A DNA stretch of 8,274 nucleotides, taken from Kangiellaceae bacterium. Its GTDB lineage: Bacteria > Pseudomonadota > Gammaproteobacteria > Enterobacterales > Kangiellaceae. The stretch covers positions 1 through 8,274 of the forward strand of contig JASBTO010000139.1 of NCBI GenBank assembly GCA_030148365.1. The letters are read 5' to 3'. The position numbers and the translations under genes were made by a program. Below the pieces are notes generated by a model. That model was not told the origin of the DNA. It ran no database searches and saw nothing but the letters and a program-made list of their open reading frames with translations. Shown piece after piece: positions 1 through 5,813 of this stretch (its first letter is position 1; each line of letters starts with the position of its first letter).

Positions 1-809
1 GCGGCCAGCATGATGGCATCCTGATTGAGCAGCCAGTTGAGGGGGACACCGATCAGGGTACCAATGGCGCCGCCGATGAACACCAGCATCGCGATATTGA
101 GGCCGACGATGTAGCCGACACCGATCAGCGCCGGACTCAGGGCGATGTCGGCGGTAAACAGGTATTTGCCGCCCAGCCAGGGCTTGGTAATCACGGGATT
201 ATTGGCAAAGACTCCCACGCCGGCTTCCAGCAGTTTGAACAGGGCACCGAGCCCGGCCGCCTGCAACAGACGTTTGAATCCGGAGTGGCCTTCCTTGTGC
301 TTGCTGTCCGGGTGGTCCTTGTCCGTTTCGATACCGCCGGTCTTGAGAACTTCCGCGGTGGCGACACCTTCAGGAAATTTAAGTTTGGCTTCGACAATCA
401 GGGCCCGACGCAGGGGAATGGTGAAGGCGACCCCGAGAATACCGCCGAGAATGGCGATGGCCATCATGGGGCCGTACTCGTAGCCGCTCCAGGCATTCAT
501 CATCACCAGGGCCGGAATGGTAAAGATAATCCCGGCAACCAGCGATTCACCGGCCGAGGCAGCGGTCTGCACCATATTGCTTTCCAGGATGTTGGAGCGC
601 CGGAACAGTCGCAATACGCCCATGGCAGTAGCCGCAGCGGGGATGGAGGCGGACACGGTCAGTCCGACCAGCAGGCCGATATAGGCATTGGCGGCGGCCA
701 GTAACATCGACAACAGGGCACCGAGGATCAGGGCCTTGACGGTCATTTCCGTCAATGTACGTTCCGGCGATACGACCGGCGGGGGCAGGGCGGAGTTATT
801 GTTTTTCAT
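1..809 (-). CDS. OPT-family oligopeptide transporter, N-terminal part (runs off the window)
   Basis: This is an inner-membrane transporter of the oligopeptide transporter (OPT) superfamily, which imports small peptides or metal-chelate substrates; the substrate here cannot be told. Translating the minus strand from the ATG at 809 gives 269 residues with no stop before the window edge, so the C-terminal half or more is missing. Seen in the protein: a short polar N-terminus, then several hydrophobic helices and blocks typical of the bacterial OPT family, namely NAYIGLLVGLTVSASIPAA (residues 41-59), NMVQTAASAGESL (78-90) and LKFPEGVATAEVLK (143-156). A charged loop rich in Asp, Lys and His follows at about 160-180, then more helices. 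The start was chosen because the family core (LTEMTVKALILG) begins about 20 residues later. There is no good Shine-Dalgarno sequence before it. A GGAAG lies about 13 bases upstream, and Met22 is a possible alternative start. The gene lies 116 bp downstream of the E1 gene on the same strand and has a possible promoter of its own. Confidence 0.88.
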   Translation of the reverse strand, partial: MKNNNSALPPPVVSPERTLTEMTVKALILGALLSMLLAAANAYIGLLVGLTVSASIPAAATAMGVLRLFRRSNILESNMVQTAASAGESLVAGIIFTIPALVMMNAWSGYEYGPMMAIAILGGILGVAFTIPLRRALIVEAKLKFPEGVATAEVLKTGGIETDKDHPDSKHKEGHSGFKRLLQAAGLGALFKLLEAGVGVFANNPVITKPWLGGKYLFTADIALSPALIGVGYIVGLNIAMLVFIGGAIGTLIGVPLNWLLNQDAIMLA

Positions 810-859
810 GAGGAGTCAAACGCTTCCGGTTTTTTCAGGACGACAGTAGTGTTGACGCC

Positions 860-888
860 AAGGTACCGGCACCGGGCGCTTCTGGCAA
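860..888 (-). promoter_or_regulatory. Possible sigma70 promoter for the OPT gene
   Basis: On the minus strand, TTGCCA (888-883) is separated by 17 bases from TACCTT (865-860). The -35 box matches the consensus at five of six positions, but the -10 box at only three. The implied transcript would start near 853 and have a leader of about 44 bases. The -35 region lies inside the loop of the hairpin at 872-918, so readthrough from the E1 gene and initiation here may interfere. This is a pattern match only. Confidence 0.35.
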
Positions 889-918
889 GGCGGATTTCCG
901 TCTTTCCGGAGCGCCCGG
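872..918 (-). terminator. GC-rich inverted repeat after the E1 gene (possible terminator or pause)
   Basis: A perfect 9-bp inverted repeat (CCGGGCGCT at 872-880, AGCGCCCGG at 910-918) begins 8 bases beyond the E1 stop codon. Its 29-base loop contains a smaller self-complementary stretch around CGGATTTCCG (891-900). No run of T follows on the minus strand, so it is not a canonical intrinsic terminator. It could be a Rho-assisted stop, an mRNA 3'-end stabiliser, or partial attenuation before the OPT gene. Confidence 0.4.
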
Positions 919-925
919 CAAGACC

Positions 926-3136
926 TTAGCGACCGACCATACTCACGGCCGCCTCGACGATCTGCTCGCGGCTGGGCAGTACATATTGCCAGGACACGCC
1001 GATCGGAATGTAGGTATCGGCCCCGGTAATGCGGCGGATTTGTGGCAGTTTCGGGCAATCCTCGACCAGGGCGGTGATAATCTCCTCGCTGAGGGAACCG
1101 CTTTTCCGGCATTCGTCGACGATCAGAACCCGATCATGGCCTGCCACGGCAGCCAGGAGCGCATCCCGGTGCAAGGGTGCCAGCCAGCGCAAATCAACGA
1201 CCTTGCACTCAATGCCGTGTTGGTCGGCCAGAACCTTCTGTGCCTGTCGGGACAGATAATAGCCGTTGCCGTAGCTGACGATTACCAGATCCTTGCCGTC
1301 ACCGTGGCTGCCGGCCGCGCCGAAAGTCAGGCGCTCATCCGGGTGGGGATAGGCGGACAGCCAAAGATTGTCGCCGGCTTCGTGCAGGTCTTTGGTGTGG
1401 TAAAGAGCGATGGGCTCGAGAAAAACCACGACCCGTTTTTGCTCGTCGGCGAGGCGCACGCATTCCCGGAGCATACGGGCAGCGTCGGCGCCATTGGACG
1501 GGCAGGCGAGGATGACACCGGGCATTTCCCGCAGGAAGGCGAAGCTGTTGTCATTGTGAAAGTGTCCGCCGAACCCTTTCTGGTAAGCCAGCCCGGCAAT
1601 GCGGATGACCATCGGGTTGTGAAACTGGCCGGCGGAGAAATAGGACAGGGTCGCCGCCTCGCCGCGGAGTTGATCTTCAGCGTTGTGGGTATAGGCCAGA
1701 AACTGTATCTCGGGGATCGGCAATTGCCCCAGATGGGCTGCGCCAATGGCGCCCCCAAGGATTGAGGTTTCATCGAGCAGGGTATCGAAGACCCGGGCTT
1801 CGCCGAAACGCTTCTGGAGATTGGCGGAGACGCTGTAGACGCCGCCCTTGCGCCCGACATCCTCACCAAAGTGGACGATTTGCGGGTACTGCAGCATCAG
1901 ATCCGTCATGGCGTAGTTCAATAGCTGGCACAGGTTCCGGGGCTGCTCCAGATACTTGAATTGCCGCCCGACCTCGAAGGTCTTCTCCCGTAAATCCTGA
2001 GTGGCGACGTCGGGGCGCGGGGCCTCGGGAAACGCGGGAGCAACGCTGGCGCAAACTTCCGCGGAGTCCGACAGTTTTGGCAATTTCACCGCGCTCGCGG
2101 CTTCGGCGGCAATGCGTTCGCGAATGGCCTCATAGGCCGCCACGATTTCGGAGCTGGTCATGTAACCGGCTTCGATCAGCAGGCGCGCGGTATGCAGCAG
2201 CGGGTCGTTTGCCTCGGTGGCGTCAATTTGTGCCTGGCTGTGATACTGGGTTTCGGTATCGGATCCGGCATGACCGAGCAAGCGCACGGTTTTCATGTGC
2301 AGGAACACCGGCTTTTGCTCACGGCGGGCGATTTCCTCGGCTTCCTGGGCGGCGAGCACGACATCGGGCAGGTGCAGGCCGTTACATTGCAGATAGGTAA
2401 TGGCCGGACGTTGGCGGACACAATTCTCGACCCAGTTTGCCGGCGTCTCGACAGAGATGCCGATACCATTGTCCTCGCAGATAAACACGAGGGGCAGAGG
2501 CGTGCCCTTGTAGGCCAGATACTGGGCCGTGTTCAGGGCTGACTGGCTGGTCGCGTGGTTGAAACTGGCGTCGCCGAAATTACAGAGAATGACGCTGTCA
2601 TCGGGGATAGCTCCCTGAATTTCAAGGGACGGGTTACGGCCGAGCGCCCAGGCGGCGCCCATGGCTTTGGGCAAGTGGGAGGCAATGGTGCTGGTCTGGG
2701 GCGGTACAAACAGTTCGACACTGCCGTAGACCTTGTGGCGTCCCTGGGAGACCGGATCATCCTTGGCGGCGACCAGCGACAGGACCTGGTCGCGGATCGG
2801 GTTGGTACCCGGCAAATGCCGCGCCCGCTGGACCATAAAGGCGCCGCTGCGGTAATGCAGAAAGGCCATGTCCGTATGCCGGAAGACCCGGGCGATAGCC
2901 GCGTTGCCTTCGTGGCCGCTACTGCCGATGGTGTAGAAACCCTCGCCCTTGTCTTTGAGCAACCGGGCCTGAATGTCCAGGTGGCGGCTGATCCACTGTG
3001 ACTCGGCAAGCTGGATAAAGTCTTCGCGGGACAGGCCGGCAAGTGCGGGACTGATACGGGATTGAGGGGCCGGGAAGTTTTCGGCGGAAACGCGGTCGAG
3101 AAAATTCTGATCGACGACGGAAGCACGGTCGAGCAT
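926..3136 (-). CDS. Fused alpha-beta E1 component of a 2-oxoacid dehydrogenase (thiamine-diphosphate-dependent)
   Basis: The protein should decarboxylate a 2-oxoacid and pass the acyl group to a lipoyl E2 partner, which is not encoded nearby. Residues 35-350 are an E1-alpha domain. They contain HYRSGAF (94-100), the thiamine-diphosphate/metal motif with GDAS (188-191) and N223 in EDNGIGIS, and a GHAGSDTETQYHS loop (288-300) that resembles the GHSTSD loop of branched-chain E1-alpha. A linker rich in Ala and Pro (about 350-395) leads to an E1-beta domain (395-736) with GEDVG (424-428, including the cofactor Glu), LDETSILGGAIGAA (454-467), GGHFHNDNS (523-531, catalytic-His region) and PSNGADAARML (546-556). 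The 736-residue length equals one alpha plus one beta chain. GDA in place of GDG is, from memory, usual for this fused subfamily. The start is supported by CAGGA at 3147-3143, six bases before the ATG. The substrate is undetermined; branched-chain 2-oxoacids or 2-oxobutyrate are the best guesses. Confidence 0.9.
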   Translation of the reverse strand: MLDRASVVDQNFLDRVSAENFPAPQSRISPALAGLSREDFIQLAESQWISRHLDIQARLLKDKGEGFYTIGSSGHEGNAAIARVFRHTDMAFLHYRSGAFMVQRARHLPGTNPIRDQVLSLVAAKDDPVSQGRHKVYGSVELFVPPQTSTIASHLPKAMGAAWALGRNPSLEIQGAIPDDSVILCNFGDASFNHATSQSALNTAQYLAYKGTPLPLVFICEDNGIGISVETPANWVENCVRQRPAITYLQCNGLHLPDVVLAAQEAEEIARREQKPVFLHMKTVRLLGHAGSDTETQYHSQAQIDATEANDPLLHTARLLIEAGYMTSSEIVAAYEAIRERIAAEAASAVKLPKLSDSAEVCASVAPAFPEAPRPDVATQDLREKTFEVGRQFKYLEQPRNLCQLLNYAMTDLMLQYPQIVHFGEDVGRKGGVYSVSANLQKRFGEARVFDTLLDETSILGGAIGAAHLGQLPIPEIQFLAYTHNAEDQLRGEAATLSYFSAGQFHNPMVIRIAGLAYQKGFGGHFHNDNSFAFLREMPGVILACPSNGADAARMLRECVRLADEQKRVVVFLEPIALYHTKDLHEAGDNLWLSAYPHPDERLTFGAAGSHGDGKDLVIVSYGNGYYLSRQAQKVLADQHGIECKVVDLRWLAPLHRDALLAAVAGHDRVLIVDECRKSGSLSEEIITALVEDCPKLPQIRRITGADTYIPIGVSWQYVLPSREQIVEAAVSMVGR

Positions 3137-3184
3137 GCAGGGTCCTGTTTTCGGGGATTATTGGCTGTACGCAAAAGTGGTCGT

Positions 3185-3213
3185 AGTATAGCGATGCGCA
3201 CAGACACTGTCGA
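3185..3213 (-). promoter_or_regulatory. Sigma70-type promoter of the E1 gene
   Basis: On the minus strand, TCGACA (3213-3208) is followed, after exactly 17 bases, by TATACT (3190-3185). Each box matches the consensus at five of six positions. Transcription would start near 3178, giving a leader of about 42 bases before the ATG at 3136, with a proper Shine-Dalgarno at 3147-3143. This is the strongest promoter match in the window. Confidence 0.62.
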
Positions 3214-3237
3214 TTGGCCAGTCGCGGTTGCAGGGCC

Positions 3238-3261
3238 GTGTGCACATGGCGATTTGCACAC
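3238..3261. promoter_or_regulatory. Dyad in the divergent control region (possible operator)
   Basis: GTGTGCA (3238-3244) and TGCACAC (3255-3261) form a perfect 7-bp inverted repeat with a 10-base spacer. It sits between the two divergent promoters. Its centre is near -35 of the candidate cystathionine beta-synthase start and near -71 of the candidate E1 start, which suits a dimeric regulator. It does not have the spacing of a CRP site or the sequence of an FNR site. No regulator gene is in the window, and short inverted repeats also occur by chance. Confidence 0.35.
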
Positions 3262-3268
3262 CGATTTC

Positions 3269-3277
3269 TGCTACAGT
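3269..3277 (+). promoter_or_regulatory. Extended -10 promoter candidate for the transsulfuration operon
   Basis: TGCTACAGT (3269-3277) fits an extended -10 element (TGn followed by TACAGT, four of six). No convincing -35 box lies 16 to 18 bases upstream; that space is taken by the dyad at 3238-3261. Initiation near 3284 would leave a leader of about 26 bases. This arrangement would suit a promoter that needs an activator or is blocked by a repressor at the dyad. Confidence 0.38.
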
Positions 3278-3309
3278 AGCGCGTTTTCCGCAAAGCTCAT
3301 TATCGCGTT

Positions 3310-4287
3310 ATGACACAACAGCTGTTTGGCAATGTTCTGGACATGATCGGCAATACGCCGATGCTCGAACTTTCCCGCCTCGATACCGGTCCCTGCCGCC
3401 TTTTCGGCAAGCTCGAAAGTGACAATCCCGGCGGCTCCATCAAGGACCGCATCGCCCTGTCCATGATCAACTCGGCGGAGGCCGCGGGCCACATTCGCCC
3501 AGGGGATACCCTCATTGAGGCGACCGCCGGCAATACCGGCCTCGGCCTGGCCCTGGTGGCGGCCCAGAAGGGCTACAAACTCAGGATCGTCATGCCCGAC
3601 AAGATGAGCATGGAAAAGGAATATCACCTGCGCGCCCTGGGCGCGGAGGTTATCCGGACCCGCTCTGACGTCAACAAGGGCCACCCCGAGTATTATCAGG
3701 ATATGGCCCAGCGACTGGCGAAGGAATCCGGCGCCTTTTATATCAACCAGTTCGGCAATCCGGCCAATGTCAAAGCTCACTATGAAGGGACGGCGCCGGA
3801 AATCTGGGCCCAGTGTGACGGCAAGGTGGATGCCTTTGTCTGCGGCGTTGGCTCCGGCGGTACCCTGAGTGGAGTCGGTCGCTACCTGAAAGAGAAGAAT
3901 CCCGACGTCGATATTGTGCTGGCCGATCCCGAAGGTTCGGTGCTGGTCGGTTATCACGAAACCGGCAAGATTGGTGAGGCGGGCTCCTGGGTTGTGGAAG
4001 GCATTGGCGAGGACTTTATTCCCGACATTTGTGATATGTCGCTGGTAGACGCAGCCTATACCATTCCCGACAAGGAAGCGCTCAATACAGCCCGGGAGCT
4101 GATGTCCCTGGAAGGTGTCATGGCGGGCAGTTCCACCGGTACCCTGATGGCAGCCGCCTTGCGCTATTGCCGCAGCCAGAGCACGCCGAAGAACGTGGTG
4201 ACCCTGATCTGCGATACCGGCAACCGGTATCTCTCCAAACTTTATAATGACGACTGGATGCGCGAAAACGGATACCTTGAATCATGA
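3310..4287 (+). CDS. cbs: Cystathionine beta-synthase-type PLP enzyme (catalytic core only)
   Basis: A fold-type II PLP enzyme that probably condenses serine with homocysteine to cystathionine, the first step of reverse transsulfuration. Visible residues are the PLP lysine K45 in GGSIKDR, the substrate loop ATAGNTG (71-77), the phosphate-binding loop GVGSGGTLSG (179-188), and S275 in AGSSTG as the pyridine-nitrogen contact. Several blocks are closer to cystathionine beta-synthase than to cysteine synthase: MPDKMSMEK (95-103), DPEGS (206-210) and YEGTAPEIW (158-166). The downstream gamma-lyase-type gene supports this. With 325 residues it has neither the haem-binding N-terminus of the animal enzyme nor the C-terminal CBS (Bateman) pair that responds to S-adenosylmethionine, so that allosteric control is absent. 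The ATG has no evident Shine-Dalgarno. The stop overlaps the next gene by ATGA. An O-acetylserine sulfhydrylase (CysK/CysM-like) role remains possible. Confidence 0.8.
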   Translation: MTQQLFGNVLDMIGNTPMLELSRLDTGPCRLFGKLESDNPGGSIKDRIALSMINSAEAAGHIRPGDTLIEATAGNTGLGLALVAAQKGYKLRIVMPDKMSMEKEYHLRALGAEVIRTRSDVNKGHPEYYQDMAQRLAKESGAFYINQFGNPANVKAHYEGTAPEIWAQCDGKVDAFVCGVGSGGTLSGVGRYLKEKNPDVDIVLADPEGSVLVGYHETGKIGEAGSWVVEGIGEDFIPDICDMSLVDAAYTIPDKEALNTARELMSLEGVMAGSSTGTLMAAALRYCRSQSTPKNVVTLICDTGNRYLSKLYNDDWMRENGYLES

Positions 4288-4523
4288 CTGAAAAACTGAA
4301 AATCAAACCCGGACTGCTGGTTCTGGATCTCGTCGGTACGGTATTGCTGGGCCTCGGCCTGTACGAAATCTTTACCGGCGCCGGCCTGCTGGAGCCCACC
4401 CTGGCCTCCACGGAGGCCGGCTGGCTGATGGTTGCCGCGGGTATCCTGTTGATGCTCCCGTTCCATCGCCAGTTGTTCGCCATCAAGAAAACACTGGATG
4501 CCGGAGACCGCGACCGCGGCTGA
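4284..4523 (+). CDS. Small two-helix membrane protein in the transsulfuration operon
   Basis: A 79-residue protein of unknown function. It has a short basic N-terminus (TEKLKIKPG), a hydrophobic helix at about 10-30 with LVLDLVGTVLLGLGLYEIF, a short linker (about 31-44) with GLLEP, and a second helix at about 45-59 (GWLMVAAGILLMLPF). It ends in a charged tail (KKTLDAGDRDRG). The spacing of Lys and Arg predicts both ends in the cytoplasm. The layout and the GILLMLP block recall the DUF1418/YbjC type of small inner-membrane protein, but this is a resemblance from memory. The ATG overlaps the preceding stop codon (ATGA), so translation is probably coupled to the cystathionine beta-synthase. Codon use looks like that of its neighbours, and the frame is open from start to stop, so it is likely a real gene. 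Confidence 0.75.
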   Translation: MTEKLKIKPGLLVLDLVGTVLLGLGLYEIFTGAGLLEPTLASTEAGWLMVAAGILLMLPFHRQLFAIKKTLDAGDRDRG

Positions 4524-4562
4524 CGCCGACTCACCGCTCTCTCGCCAACCCGAACCGAACTC

Positions 4563-4567
4563 GAGGA
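4563..4567 (+). promoter_or_regulatory. Ribosome binding site of the gamma-lyase-type gene
   Basis: GAGGA lies six bases before the ATG at 4574. It fixes this start and shows that the third operon gene is translated on its own initiation signal, despite being only 50 bp from the small membrane gene. Confidence 0.7.
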
Positions 4568-4573
4568 CAGAAT

Positions 4574-5746
4574 ATGAGCAATGCCAAGAACCGGAGCTTT
4601 TACACCCGCGTCATCCATGCGGGTCAATCCCCGGACCCGTCCACCGGCGCGGTGATGCCGCCCATCTATGCGACTTCCACCTATGCCCAGAGTAGCCCTG
4701 GCGAACACCAGGGCTACGAATACTCGAGAAGCCAGAATCCGACCCGGATGGCTTATGAGCGCTGCATCGCGGATCTGGAAGACGGTCGCCAGGGCTATGC
4801 CTTCGCATCCGGAATGGCGGCCACCAGCACCATGCTGGAATTGCTGGACAGCGGTGATCACGTCATCGCCATGGATGATCTTTACGGCGGCACCTTCCGG
4901 CTGTTCGACAAGGTGCGCAGCAAGTCCGCGAAGCTGGATTTTTCTTACGTGGATCTCTCCGATCTCGACGCCATGAAAGCGGCACTGCGGCCCGAAACCC
5001 GGATGATCTGGGTCGAGACGCCGACCAATCCCATGCTCAAACTTGTCGATCTCGACGCGGTAGCGAGTTTCGCGAAAGCCAATAACCTGATTGCGGTTGC
5101 CGACAATACCTTCGCCACGCCTTTTAACCAGAAGCCGCTCAATCATGGCTTTGATCTGGTCATGCACTCGGCGACCAAATACCTCAATGGCCACTCCGAC
5201 ATGGTCGGCGGCGTCGCCGTGGTCGGTGACAATGCCGAGCTGGCAGAGCAAATGGCGTTTTTGCATAACTCCGTCGGTGCCATCCAGGGACCTTTCGACA
5301 GCTATCTGGCGCTGCGGGGTCTCAAGACCCTGGCCTTGCGGATGGAGCGCCATAACCAGAGCGGCCAGCAGATCGCCGAGCATCTGAACAGCCATCCGGG
5401 TATTGACGCGGTGATTTACCCGGGGCTCAACAGTCATCCCCAGCGGGATTTGGCGAGACGCCAGATGCAGGGCTTCAGCGGCATGGTGTCGGTGCTGGTC
5501 AAGGGCGGAGCCCAGGCGGCCAACCGCTTCCTGGAAAAGCTCGAACTCTTTACCCTGGCGGAAAGTCTTGGTGGCGTAGAGAGTCTGTCAAACCATCCGG
5601 CCATCATGACCCATGCCTCGGTGCCGCCGGAGCGGCGCAGGGAACTGGGCATTGCCGATAATCTGGTGCGCTTGTCCGTCGGCATTGAAGATGCCGGGGA
5701 CCTGATCGCGGATCTGGATCAGGCGCTGGCTGCCCTGGACGGATAG
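4574..5746 (+). CDS. Cystathionine gamma-lyase/gamma-synthase family PLP enzyme
   Basis: A fold-type I PLP enzyme of the Cys/Met metabolism family, full length at 390 residues. It probably cleaves cystathionine to cysteine, 2-oxobutyrate and ammonia, completing reverse transsulfuration. Seen in the sequence are YEYSRSQNPTR (48-58, with Y50 and R52 that bind the neighbouring subunit's PLP phosphate), SGMAA (79-83), DDLYGGT (101-107, with Y104 stacking on PLP), D177 in ADNTF, and the Schiff-base lysine K202 in SATKYLNGHSD. Further on are AESLGGVESL (329-338, with E336) and R366 in VRLSVG, which holds the substrate carboxylate. The residues do not separate gamma-lyase from gamma-synthase (MetB). 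The cystathionine beta-synthase-type gene two positions upstream favours the lyase. No methionine-pathway gene is present. It ends 37 bp before the stop of the convergent SpeE-like gene. Confidence 0.9.
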   Translation: MSNAKNRSFYTRVIHAGQSPDPSTGAVMPPIYATSTYAQSSPGEHQGYEYSRSQNPTRMAYERCIADLEDGRQGYAFASGMAATSTMLELLDSGDHVIAMDDLYGGTFRLFDKVRSKSAKLDFSYVDLSDLDAMKAALRPETRMIWVETPTNPMLKLVDLDAVASFAKANNLIAVADNTFATPFNQKPLNHGFDLVMHSATKYLNGHSDMVGGVAVVGDNAELAEQMAFLHNSVGAIQGPFDSYLALRGLKTLALRMERHNQSGQQIAEHLNSHPGIDAVIYPGLNSHPQRDLARRQMQGFSGMVSVLVKGGAQAANRFLEKLELFTLAESLGGVESLSNHPAIMTHASVPPERRRELGIADNLVRLSVGIEDAGDLIADLDQALAALDG

Positions 5747-5756
5747 CGCCGGAGCA

Positions 5757-5785
5757 GAGGCCCCGGAGCAGGTTGGCCGGGGCTC
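5757..5785. terminator. GC-rich hairpin between convergent operons (possible two-way terminator)
   Basis: CCCCGG (5761-5766) pairs with CCGGGG (5777-5782), and GAG (5757-5759) pairs with CTC (5783-5785) past a single bulged G at 5760. This gives a nine-pair stem with a 10-base loop. It begins 11 bases after the gamma-lyase-type stop and overlaps the first bases of the SpeE-like stop codon. No T-run follows on either strand, so it is not a textbook intrinsic terminator. Its place between facing genes still suggests a role in ending or stabilising both transcripts. Confidence 0.45.
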
Positions 5786-5813
5786 AGTTGCCCCGAAGCA
5801 GGTTGGCCGGGGC
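5760..5813 (-). repeat. In-frame 24-bp duplication of the 3' end of the SpeE-like gene
   Basis: Bases 5760-5783 and 5790-5813 match at 23 of 24 positions, with a 30-base offset. On the minus strand the copy at 5790-5813 encodes APANLLRG, the C-terminus of the SpeE-like protein. The copy at 5760-5783 lies directly after the stop codon, in the same frame, and would encode the same eight residues. The single difference (5766 versus 5796) is a synonymous Leu third position. A shorter third copy, CCGGAGCAG, is at 5749-5757. The pattern suggests a slippage-type tandem duplication. Confidence 0.85.

Noticed and set aside
145..704. Plus-strand open frames in the first 800 bases
   Set aside because: They are antisense to the OPT transporter, whose minus-strand frame is open over all 269 visible codons with clear family blocks.
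829..836. T-run on the plus strand as a possible terminator
   Set aside because: No plus-strand gene ends near it, and on the minus strand it reads as an A-run in the OPT leader.
986..1765. 259-residue plus-strand open frame inside the E1 gene
   Set aside because: It is a complement of the E1-beta coding sequence with no ribosome binding site and no family motifs; E1 motifs are intact on the other strand.
3238..3261. CRP or FNR site
   Set aside because: The half-site spacing (10 bases) and sequence fit neither TGTGA-N6-TCACA nor TTGAT-N4-ATCAA, so it is kept only as an unassigned dyad.
3271..3957. 228-residue minus-strand open frame opposite the cystathionine beta-synthase gene
   Set aside because: It is a shadow of the conserved PLP enzyme and would also run into the divergent promoter region.
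4118..5437. 439-residue open frame on the minus strand opposite the transsulfuration genes
   Set aside because: It lies antisense to two well-supported PLP enzymes, spans their boundary, has no recognisable motifs, and is rich in Arg and His as expected for a shadow frame in high-GC DNA.
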